Source: Phascolomyces articulosus
Taxonomy: Eukaryota > Mucoromycota > Mucoromycetes > Mucorales > Lichtheimiaceae
DNA length: 64,000 bases
Assembly: GCA_025677815.1 (NCBI GenBank)
Contig: JAIXMP010000048.1
Coordinates: forward strand, 186,001-250,000
Reading direction: 5' to 3'
The notes beneath the pieces were generated by a model. The model was not told where the DNA came from and made no database searches. It saw only the letters and a list, made by a program, of their open reading frames with translations. Each line of letters opens with the position of its first letter. Positions within the stretch are counted from its first letter, which is position 1. Positions 27,611 through 37,199 of the stretch are shown here, piece by piece. The translations under genes were made by a program, and so were the position numbers.

Positions 27611-28763
27611 GTTGCTTTTACAGAGCAAGAAATGTTAGACAGCCTTTCTTAATGAAGTTCTTGCTTGCTATTTGGTCTATATCTATGTTCTCCTTGGGCA
27701 AGGCCATGTTGTTGCTTCCTTTATGTGATAATTTGACTCTGTTACTAACTGGTTTTCTCTTGTTCAAATGACAGGGCCACTGTAATAAATTATATTTAAT
27801 CTGGTTCTATTGCTATTGGTATATATGGTGCAAGCAGTCTTAAATAGACATTTTTTAGAAATGGCGCATCCTAAAATATTCAACTCCCGACATCGATATA
27901 TGGTTAGGATTATGGTTCTTGATATTAAGAGTGACTCAAAGGCTGATATACAAGCTATTTGACAGCTTTTAACAGTAAATTTATTTATATACTAACACTA
28001 TAAGTATTTTTTTATTTTAAATAAAAAAATCTAAAAGCTATCCACTATGTGGTTAAATAGGTGTATGATGGCAGGAAGTTATATTAAACAAGATAATAAT
28101 GGCGGTAGTGTTGTTGATGAAAATAAGAAAAGATAAGAAAATTGAATAGTTCATCGTATAGTTGAATATAACAATGAAGAAATAAAAAAAAAAAATTGGG
28201 GAGTGGGATTGAGTCATATATACTATATATTTATAAATATAAACTTAAAAAAACGCTATCAATATAAATGTGATGGATAAAAAAATAGAATAAAGAAGAG
28301 ACTTCTAATTGAGATGAGGAAAAAAAAATAGAGTAAATAACTTGGATGATGAACTCGTTTTAGTTCGATCCAACATGATGGTGGGATTTATAATTTTATT
28401 TGGCGTCAAGACTGCTTATGCCAGCAGCATACATTTCAATAAAACTCCATGATTTGTTCTATGACAAATGTAAACTCTTCCTAATAACTTTGATTTATTA
28501 TGCTACAAATTTAAAATACATTGATCAAGAAAGACGAAGAAATAGTTCTCTATGTTTTATGTCTACTTCACTAAGAAGGGGTATTTTTTTTGATGGTGCA
28601 ATTATACATCATTCAAATATGGAAATTTGCTAGCTACATATGGATGTACTAGCATAAAAAACCTGTTGCTTTCCATAGGTCTCTCTGCTTAAGTCCCATT
28701 TTTTAAAACATATCTGCAAGATCGTCGTTGAGATTATCAAAAATATGTCTCAGGACTAATATT
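27611..28763. other. no gene seen; transposon-margin sequence
   Basis: AT-rich DNA between a transposase relic and fragmentary coding sequence. Scattered short open frames (for example around 28400-28630) show no recognisable domain. Probably decayed mobile DNA. Confidence 0.4.
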
Positions 28764-29261
28764 CTATACATGTTCAACTTTAGAAATCCTGAGATATATT
28801 TTAAAAGAGCTTAGCAATCCAAAGAGTAGTTCAATATTGAAAAAAGTAATAGAAATATGTCTATTTAAGACTGCTTGCACCATAGCACATATGTCATATA
28901 TACGAAAAAGTGTGAAGAATTTAAAAGGCATTAAGTGCGCATCTTGCTTCTCCAGTGAATTACCTTGGTCAACAATATCTTGATATTCTTTTTCCTTGTC
29001 ATTGATCACAGTGCGTAGCTTTTGAAGGGTCTTGATTGCATTCCGTTGTTTATTCTTATCCTGATCAGGGTTGTCAACCTCCATTTCTTTTAAGGATAGT
29101 CGTCCCATGGGTACAGTAGGTACTGTTTCAACAGTATTGGATGGAGTAGTACCCTGCTGAGGTAAGTCTTGATTGAAATTATTAGGTGTGGTCGGGTTGG
29201 ACGTAGTCATAGTACCAGAGTTCAACGTAAAAAAATGTGAAAATGAACGCCACCTTAGCAA
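28764..29261 (-). pseudogene. coding fragment of unknown family, probably mobile-element derived
   Basis: A frame of about 165 codons; the likely start is MTTSNPTTPNNFNQDLPQQG. Its middle is coiled-coil-like and charged (RLSLKEMEVDNPDQDKNKQR, then LQKLRTVINDKEKEYQDIVD), followed by HLMPFKFFTLFRIYDICAMVQ and a hydrophobic, probably out-of-gene tail. The Thr/Pro/Gln N-terminus plus charged coil resembles retroelement gag N-termini in style, but no zinc knuckle or protease is seen, so the assignment stays open. Confidence 0.35.
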
Positions 29262-29430
29262 AATATCCCATTCATTGAAATAACAAAGATTTAATAATAA
29301 ATAGTGTCTTGATACGTTTTATATATAATAATAAAAGAATGTGCTATGAAATAAGGCTGAGTTAGGGTAGCTGTGTACTACCTCAAAAAATATCATTTGT
29401 AGCCATATGTATCCAACAAAAAAAAACATC

Positions 29431-30207
29431 TTAATTCTCTTTTGGATCAAGATTTGGGATATCCCAAATTTCATCATCAACTCCATGTTGTTGAGTAGCA
29501 GAAGTAGTGGCAGTGGTATTTAAAGTAAGGGCTGGTTCATTATTGTTGCCGAATATATAGTAATAAAAAACAATTAGTATTATGCTTATAAAGTGAGAAT
29601 ATTTTTAGAAACTAAATGACTGAACCTTTCATTCATCAAAATATCACCTTCATTGTCATCATTACAAGTTCTATTCCATGCTCGTCTTAAAAGGAACTTC
29701 GTAGCCCAGGATTTTTTACAAGAACGAAGAGGGAAGTAATTACCAGCATTGGCTTCCACCATATCTACTGCTAAATAAATCTCTTCCTTCTTTTGGCGAT
29801 GATTGCCAGCTTACAGCCTTACCAACACGAAATATTCTTCGAACATATCTGGAAATATCATTAGCAAACTTTTCGAGTTCATGTGCAAATTCCTCCAATA
29901 ATGCTTTATCCCATGGTCTATTCTCGAAAAAACGATTTCCGATATTCTCAAGAACAACAGACAACTTGGTATGATCACTTTTTATTACTTTTGTGTCGTT
30001 TGGAATTACAGTAAATCGAGTATGTTTGTGGAAAGGACTAGGAGAAGCTGAAATCGATGACATAACTGGCTCTATTAGCTCTGTTCTTTGAACACATGTC
30101 GTAAATCACCGACTTCCTGGCGTAAAATTGCTAATTGCTCAAGTAGCAATTTATTCGTCTTCATCACTTCCTTCAAAGCTTTCTCTTCTTTTTTCTGCTT
30201 TTATTTT
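29431..30207 (-). pseudogene. fragmented unknown protein, probably mobile-element accessory
   Basis: Coding-like peptides in order on the minus strand: KQKKEEKALKEVMKTNKLLL with ILRQEVGDLRHVFKEQS (leucine-zipper-like coil), then MSSISASPSPFHKHTRFTVI and RFFENRPWDKALLEEFAHEL, EKFANDISRYVRRIFRVGKA, then in another frame EEIYLAVDMVEANAGNYFP, CKKSWATKFLLRRAWNRTCN and finally HGVDDEIWDIPNLDPKEN with a stop at 29431. At least two frame changes separate the pieces, so it is broken unless unrecognised introns restore it. I do not recognise the family. Confidence 0.4.
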
Positions 30208-30716
30208 GATTGCTATTTATAGTTTTCGACATAGTAAATAAATAATAAGGTGTACATTAAGAAAGATTTTAATAAAAATAAAAAAAACAAGTAGGTAAGA
30301 GAGTCACCATAAAAAAAATTGGGTTGAAAGACCACATTTGGCCACTTCCAGGCACTTTCGGCCACACGGTAGAACAAGACTTGAATGATTGCCTTAAACG
30401 TCATTTATTCGTTTTACAAATGGTCCATCCAACTACCGGAAACAGTACTTCATATACTGTAGCGATTAAAAGTGCCCACGTCAATTTGCACCCCTCCCCT
30501 TGTGCACCCCCTTCTATAATAGATTTTTATTAAACGGCCACACACACATCCTCCGATAGTTAAAAAGTTATAGATATGCGAAAAGCGGTTTGATCATGTA
30601 TTGAATAAAATTATAAAATATAAGGTAAAGAAAGGAGAATACTAAAAAAGTGTGATAAGAAGGTTAAAAAAAGAAGTATATAGCAAACGGTAGAAAGGTA
30701 AAACTTAAGGGTAAAA
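30208..30716. other. no gene seen
   Basis: AT-rich DNA with a short plus-strand open frame (about 30324-30533) that lacks any domain pattern. Probably transposon remains or spacer. Confidence 0.4.
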
Positions 30717-30850
30717 TCAATCGGTGGAATAGATTTCAGCATCATTAGGAATATATTGACTTAGATTTCGAATTGATCGATCAAAAATATCTTCAAACAT
30801 AGAATACCATGGATCTTTAAGTAGCTTTTCTGATGAGAACAAGTTCTTTT
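30717..30850 (-). pseudogene. orphan 3' exon fragment next to the inverted repeat
   Basis: A short coding-like frame on the minus strand, KLLKDPWYSMFEDIFDRSIR then NLSQYIPNDAEIYSTD and a stop at 30717-30719. It has the look of a real C-terminus (mixed charged and aromatic residues, proper stop), but upstream DNA (30850-31078) is non-coding and then the giant inverted repeat begins. It may be the tail of a gene whose rest was lost when the repeat arrived. Too short to assign. Confidence 0.3.
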
Positions 30851-31098
30851 TTTTTAAAAATAAAAAAAAAACGCGCGTTCATATTCTGTTCATTCACGTC
30901 ACTTTCTAATGCTACTTAAACTATTATTATCATAACGTTTTTTCTTTTGTTATAAAGAACGGTACTTTTTTCATGTATATAATATTATTATATTAATTGT
31001 TCGAACAATTGGTATACTATCTTAGTGCTAATGGTCTATATTTTGCATTATTTTATTAAAGTTGAAATTCAAGCTTGAGCGGGCGTCGAATTAATTTA

Positions 31099-33370
31099 AT
31101 GCCATGGAAGCCTGTGTATACCTCTTTTTCTTTTTTTTTTCCTTATCCCTCATTCGCGTTGAGAATTCCACTAATATTCATCGCTCCATCCACTGCCGCT
31201 GCCACACTCTCTACCACTGCCGCGGCTACTACCACTACCACTGCTACCCCCGCTACTACTGCGATTACCCTTGCTGCTGCTGCTAACATGACCGGAGATC
31301 CTATGGATCTTGATGCATTACGAGAATCTTTGGATTCTGCATTCCCCACCTCCTTCTCATCTTCTAATTCCGAATCTGCTACAGCTACCTCTTCCACTTC
31401 TTCCGGCTCCGGTTCTTCTTCCCCTTCCATTGGTGAGAAGCGAATAATTGACGGCGGCGACGACCATCACTCTGTTGGTGGTAAGTTTCCTCGGCTTGCA
31501 GACGAAACTAATGAGCAACATGCTCAGCGTGTGATGCTTGGTGATGACGACAATGATGATAGTGATAGCGATGACAGTGATAGTAATGAAGATTCAAAGA
31601 TGACTTCCTTGGAAGAAGGTGTTCCTGCTGCTGCCCGGTTAGCGTTTAGTTGCCCAACCACGTCGCCTCTATCCTAGTGCTTGCGCCGCTTCTCTCACCC
31701 GTTTCCACGATTGGGTGAGCGCTGTTACTCTCCCCTCTGTTGTTCCCCCACAACATAGTGATAATAACAATGAAGATGATGATGACGATGAATAAGAAAG
31801 CGGTGAAGAAGATAGCGGTGATCGTAGCGATTACGAAGATGGAGAACGTCGCGGTAACGAAGAAGATGAAGAAACAGATGAAGAAGGCTAAATTGAAAAA
31901 GATGTAGTTGTTGCTGGTAACGGTGATGAAAAGAGTGATGACAACGATGATGAAGAAGGCGACGATGATGATATTGAGAAAGCAGTCATGATGATGAAGA
32001 AAGTGAATATGATGATGAAAAAAGCGGCGATGATAATGAAGAAGAAAGTGACGATTCTGGTGAAGCAAGTGACGATGATGATGAAGAAAGCGAAGATGAT
32101 GATGAAGAAAATGAAAATGATGATGAAGAGAGTGAATATGATGATGAAGAGAATGAATATGATGATGAAGAAAGCTGCGATGATGAAGAAAGCAGTGATG
32201 ATGGTGAAGAAGAAAGTGACGATGATGATGAAGAGAGCAAAGATGATGAAGAATAAAGCGACGGTGATGATGATGAAAAACCAAGCATGATAATGAAGAA
32301 AGGGAACATGATAATGAAGATGGTAAACATGATGAGTGAAGGAGAAAAGTAAGTACGATAATATTGAAAACGACATGATGATGATAAAGAAAGTGAATAT
32401 GATGAAAAAGAAGAAAGTGAGTATGATTATAAATGAAGCGACGATGAGGATGACGAAAGCGGCGATGATGATGAAGAAAGCGGCGATGACGATGAAGAAG
32501 AAAATGATGATGAAGAAGAAAATGAATGTTATGTGCAAAAAAATGAAGATGATGATGAAGCGAGTGATGTTGATGATTATAAAGGACGAGAATATAATCA
32601 TGATGAAGAAAGGGGCGATGTTGATGATGAAAGCAGCGATGATGTTTAAAAAAGCGATAATGATGAAGAATAGGTAGATGATGATGGAGAAAGATAATGA
32701 TGATGAAAGAAGCAAAGATGATGATAAAGAAAGCGACGATAAATATGAAAAAACGACGATAATGATGAAGAAAGCGGCGATGGTAATGATGAAGAAAGTA
32801 ACGATGATGATGCAGAAGAAAGCAATGATTATGATGATGAAAAAAGCGATGATGATGATGAAGATAGTGAAGATGATGATGAAGTAAGCGACGATAATGA
32901 TAGAGAAAGCGACAATTATGTTTATGAAAGCAGCGATTATAATGATGAAAGCGAAAATAATGATAGAGAAAGCGACAGTAATGATTATGAAGAAAGATAA
33001 TATAGTCATGATGATGAAAGATGCAATGATGATGCAGAACGTGGTGCCGATGATGATGATGAAGAAAATGAAAATTATAATGAAGAGAGTGATGATGAAG
33101 AAGAAGAAGAAGAAAGTGTATATGATGATGAAGAAAGCGGTTATAATAATGAGAAAGTAACCATGAACATGAAGAAGAAAGTGACGACGAGAAAGAAGAA
33201 AGCGTAGATGATGATGTAAGTAAAGGTGATAAAGAAGAAAATGACGATAATGATTAAGAGAGTGATGATAATGATGAAGATGAAAGTGAATACAATGATG
33301 AAGAAAGTGACAATGATGATGATAAAGAAGACAATATTAGTGATTATAGTGATGTTGTAAAAAGTGATAC
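31099..33370 (+). pseudogene. Ser-rich then Asp/Glu/Ser-repeat protein, left-arm copy (broken)
   Basis: The frame opens near MPWKPVYTSFSFFF or MTGDPMDLDALRESLDSAFP (ATG 31288), continues Ser-rich, then KRIIDGGDDHHSVGGKFPRL, DDNDDSDSDDSDSNEDSK and EEGVPAAARLAFSCP. A -1 frame change is needed to continue QPRRLYPSACAASLTRFHDW, VSAVTLPSVVPPQHSDNNNE. After that comes about 1.6 kb of GAT/GAA/AGC codons reading D-D-E-E-S repeats, interrupted by stops (for example TAA after DDDDDE) and frame changes. The same frameshift is present in the right-arm copy, so decay predates the duplication. Function unknown; the HDWVSAVTLP block looks like a folded-domain remnant of a mobile-element protein, which is a guess. 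Confidence 0.5.
31760..33370 (+). repeat. GAT/GAA trinucleotide-rich array
   Basis: Imperfect tandem units built from GATGAT, GAAGAA and AAAGC, on average 12-18 bp. On the plus strand they encode acidic repeats in one frame, Met/Lys in a second, and Ile/Phe/Ser on the complementary strand. The long hydrophobic open frames on the other strand are a by-product of this composition. Confidence 0.85.
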
Positions 33371-34104
33371 TGAACAAAAAAGTAGATCCAATTTTTATTT
33401 AACAAAAGTAGTAGAGTAAGTGAACGCTGTGCCTTAATAGGATATATCTGCTTTAGTTAGTTCGATCCTGTTTGCAAAGTGGTATGAGAAACCGTAAAGG
33501 TGAAGCGATGGTGGAATTTTTTTTTTCTTTACATTATTATTCATTTTAGATTGTGTTAGAAGAGGGTTCGTGTCAAAGGATGAAAGAAAAAGGCCTACCC
33601 TGCTTCCTAATATGGTTGAGAGTTATGGTGATCAGTGCTACAATTTCTAGTAGATGCTGTTGTTATGTGTACGTAGTGAAATGGGTTTTGTTCAACAGTA
33701 TTGATCCATAATTTAATCAACTGGCGACCTGGGTCTAGATCCTTGGTGGCAGAAAAATCTTAGTGATGACTGTAGTTATCAAAGTCAAAGAAGAGTGAAC
33801 AATAAGTATTTGTGACCAGTATTCTTTTTCATTTTATTGTTGTGGTGGTTTGTTCGGGAATTTATTCAGGATATAAGATATTAGATCTTTAGCCATAGTA
33901 ATTGGTATATCCAGAAGTGGGAGACGTAGTCGAGTATCGCGCGCGGCAAACCACACTTCTTTATATACTTTTTCCAACCCTCTTTTTTCTATCTTTACCT
34001 TTTTTTATTCTAAAATCACATTGTCATCAATTAAAAAAGAAAAAGCTACCAAAAACGTGCTTGGACAAAACAAATTAAATAATACCACAGTCAAATAACA
34101 ATCA

Positions 34105-35313
34105 ATGGAACATAGAGATCATAAACACTGTAATACCTGCAACACATTGTTACACACCTCCAAATTCACTGAGAACAATAAATCAAGAATTGATGGTAGT
34201 AACACAAGCGCAAACAAAGAGCAACTAGTTAACAATGACAGTCAACCCTTTTCTGAGGAGATAACTGACTCATTCCCATTGCTTCCCTCACCAACCCCTA
34301 GTCAAGTGGAAATCAACAACGTTCCACAATGGGCCCAATTTTTCGTTCGTAATCAATAAGAAATGAGAATAAAAATAGAAGCACAGGATACCGAACTGCA
34401 AGTCCAAAGTGGTAAACTCAAGTTCCTCCAAAAATTATTGGATGAGAATAAAGAGCTCAAAGCCTAAATTGAAGCTGCCAATGCATGCATCAAGGAGTAT
34501 GAATCACAACACGTGATAGAAACAACTGAACCAAAGGATATTGCCACTGATAAAATAGAACAAGATATCCTTCTTACAGGGACATGTGAATCGATTCACT
34601 TACTCTCCCATGAAGAATGGGAGAAAAGAAAGGCTGAGATTGAAGCCAAAAAACAACAGCAGCAGCAAGAAGACAAAAGGCAGCTGAAACAACTAAAAAA
34701 AATAGATATTCAGCAAAAACAAAGTCAAAAACAAAAGCAACAAAAGGTAACTGAAACGACCATTTCCTATGCTAAAGTTGCAAGTACAAACATAGTACCA
34801 AAAAAAAGTACGCAACAACCGCCATTGGACAAAATGATCCAATGGGCATGATGCCTACTTCAATCAGCACCTTTACCCACTGCATATAAATTTGTATATA
34901 TGGGTGCTCCTCGTCATGCCTTACACAGTGAAATCTGCAATGCACTTAGTCTGGTTGGAATTGTAAAAGAACGAGTAATTGATATACAGTTTCCAACACA
35001 TGGCATAGTAGGCATCCTAATTCATGCATCTTATGAAAAAGAAGTCTGGGAATTACTTATCCAAGCAAAGCTTCCTCCCAAAGATGACTTTAATCCAGCA
35101 GCAGCATCTATAATAGGTAACCCAGTACTACTAGCCACACTCTCTGAAGAAGAACATGCAACAGAAGCTAAAAAGCTTTACCAAGAAAAGATGTTTGCGT
35201 TGTGCTTACGTATGCCAAAAAGACACTTGGGTATTGCTATCTTGTATCATTTCACAACATTATCAAAAGAAGACCCACATCATATAGATGCAGAGTATTG
35301 GGATAAATTCTAG
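34105..35313 (+). pseudogene. LINE ORF1-like protein with in-frame stops
   Basis: One frame throughout, cut by TAA (34357), TAA (about 34465), TGA (about 34849) and a final TAG (35311). It begins MEHRDHKHCNTCNTLLHTSK, with a possible CxxC pair. The middle is a charged, Gln/Lys-rich coiled coil (EEWEKRKAEIEAKKQQQQQE). The C-terminal half has a compact domain (YKFVYMGAPRHALHSEICNA, VKERVIDIQFPTHGIVGILI) that looks like an RNA-binding fold, followed by LLATLSEEEHATEAKKLYQE. The stops are of kinds that single C-to-T changes in CAA, CAG or CGA can make. Known role of LINE ORF1: binding and packaging element RNA. Confidence 0.6.
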
Positions 35314-35434
35314 GAAAAATACCCAAAGCCATCTTACACAAAATGCCCACGTCTAATAACTGCCGACGATGCTAGGTGTATGCTGTTAGGGATAATGATG
35401 ACACTATTGAAGGGTTGGAACCTATACAAGAATA

Positions 35435-36330
35435 ATGATAGACTACATAAGAATTGGTCTATTAAATGCAACTGGAATAGAAAAATCACCAGTTGAAATA
35501 ATTGAATTCTGCAATAAAAACAACATCGACATCATACTCATTACCAAAACTTTTCTAATCCATAGGCAGCTATATACTAACTGGCTTCAGTATCACAACT
35601 ATGCAATCCAACCAAACCCTAAAAAAAGAGGACAAGGCAGTTTAACACTTCTTGTACAACCCGGCCTAAATGTTCACATACATCACCTACCTAACACAAA
35701 CTGATTCACCATTTCATTCCACATTGGCATATATACCTTTCATAGCCTATACCTTCTACCAATACTAATAATAGATGACAACTTGGTCATTCAGCTGCTA
35801 GATCAGCTAAATATTAATGACCAAACAATTATACTTGGTAACTTGAATGCAAGGTCAAAGATTGTCACTGGTGATAAATCGAATAACCCACACAGTCTTA
35901 AGGCCCTAGAACCATAGATCAATGGAAACGGATTATATCTATGGAATGGGTCTCTGGCAAGATCACAGCTGACATTTTGTACAGTAGCTGGGTCCAGTAT
36001 TATTGATCTATTTATATCATTGCAAGGCGCCATTAGAAACCCATCAATGCATATTCATGACATGAAATCCCTCAGCACATATCATCATCTATGTATACTT
36101 TCCTTCTCACCATACTTACCATGACAACCACTACCAATGCCCAATTCACACTGACAATATTGGAAATTACAAAGACTTCTGATCCAGAAATTTGATAACT
36201 GTATATCCAAAAGTTTAAAGATAACATTGCCAGTATCGAACAAATTTTTAATAACCAATATACAAGGGAAATTGAAAACATGGTTCCAGATATAATAGCA
36301 ATAGAATAACTTGGTTCGGATATCACCTCA
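35435..36330 (+). pseudogene. LINE ORF2 endonuclease domain, broken
   Basis: Starts MIDYIRIGLLNATGIEKSPV, then CNKNNIDIILITKTFLIHRQ, where the family has a catalytic Glu (xxxTETxL) and here a Lys. LGNLNARSKIVTGD stands for the usual LGDFNAR, so a second catalytic Asp is Asn; SIIDLFISLQGA corresponds to the substrate-contact strand. Stops occur after LPNTN and after LKALEP. The family is the EEP endonuclease that nicks target DNA for target-primed reverse transcription. Two catalytic positions are changed and the frame is broken, so it is inactive. Confidence 0.65.
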
Positions 36331-36800
36331 GCTATATATGATGGATTAGGTAGCAGTATTATATGTACAAAAGCTAGACCAAAAACTTAGAATTGGTTCT
36401 GGACTGATGATTTATAACAAAAAGCAGAGCAACAAGAAAAGACATACCAATAATGGAGACAATTACCTAATAATATTGTTGTTGGTGCTAACCTTTGGTC
36501 TCAATATACCCAAAGTTGTAAGGAATTTTCAAAGGAAATAAGTAGAACACGCCAGCATACTTGGAAACAATTTTGTATGAAACTTAGTAGTGCTCCTGAC
36601 AATGAAGCTAATACTACCATCAAGTGGATGCATTGAAATAAACAACCTTCACAGCTATTTTCATATCCAGATGGGCCACAACAGGCAGTAGAAACAATGA
36701 TAACACATCTATCAAAGGTCTTTGGCAGAGAAAATACACAAAAAATAAATCCAGACTGACAGCTTATTTAAAACAACAGATCTTCAATAGGTGAAAAATT

Positions 36801-37199
36801 ATTATTATGATTTTATTATGGAAGGTGACAGACCGGCGCCTTGAGCATATGGTCACTTCCTTGCAGTTCTTTATATGTTGTAAATAGGAAATATAGAAAG
36901 AATAACTGAAAAAAAACCCTTTGGGGAAAAAAGCTAACTTGTATGTTGGAGAGAGAATATAAAGCTATGTTTTGGGTACTATTATGTAGATACATAAGAT
37001 TTAATGTGATAACTATGAGAATATATAAGGATAAGGTGGAAGGGAAAAATACGAATAAGAGGGAGAGAGTGGGTTACGATTTGAGGTGAAATTAGATTCC
37101 AGGAAGGTTAACTTTGGGTGTTGTTTTGTTGTTGTTTCATTGTTACTTCTGGGTCAGGTTCGTCATTCAGGCTGAAGTCTGCATCTGCATGACTTAGAA
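36801..37199. other. spacer between the two LINE copies
   Basis: About 400 bp with no coding signal. Since the minus LINE reads leftward, this is a candidate for its 3' untranslated tail. G-rich and A-rich patches occur (for example 36925-37070). Confidence 0.35.

Larger units (their letters stand above)
31079..33916 (+). repeat. left arm of a giant inverted repeat
   Basis: The sequence starting GCGGGCGTCGAATTAATTT and ending GGTATATCCAGAA is found again in reverse complement at 42903-45799. The inner part from about 32580 to 33916 gives identical peptides in both arms; the GAT/GAA repeat zone at about 31980-32570 differs in content and length; the outer ~800 bp is highly similar. The arm carries a broken acidic-protein gene (separate entry). 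The outer flanks of the two arms are unrelated. Confidence 0.9.
33917..36800 (+). mobile_element. LINE (non-LTR retrotransposon), plus-strand copy, 3'-truncated
   Basis: Begins immediately inside the left arm. ORF1-like sequence (34105-35313) is followed by ORF2-like sequence (35435 onward) with an apurinic-type endonuclease. Homology to the minus copy at 37200-40620 is visible: both contain (L)LATLSEEE.A.EAKK.YQE, CNxNNI(D/N)IILITKTFLI, LQYHNYAIQ and (N/I)NDQTII. The copy ends before the reverse transcriptase. Many in-frame stops show it is inactive. Confidence 0.75.

Noticed and set aside
31888..33009. Long minus-strand open frame of 373 codons rich in Ile, Phe and Ser, and the similar plus-strand frames at 43809-45220
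   Set aside because: They are the antisense reading of the GAT/GAA acidic repeat array; TTC/ATC/TCA codons give Phe, Ile and Ser automatically. No domain, and the opposite strand has the more sensible acidic reading.
31988..33160. Met/Lys-rich plus-strand open frames and their copies at 43658-44783
   Set aside because: Another frame of the same array (ATG/AAG/AAA codons). No gene-like composition.
31760..33370. CRISPR-like array
   Set aside because: The repeat units are short degenerate trinucleotide blocks without unique spacers, in a eukaryotic genome.
33917..33960. A possible tRNA-like segment (GTAGTCGAGTATCGCGCGCGG) at the inner end of the left arm
   Set aside because: It superficially recalls tRNA D-arm words, but no T-arm (GGTTCGAATCC type) or acceptor pairing could be found. 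No tRNA or rRNA gene was recognised anywhere in the window.
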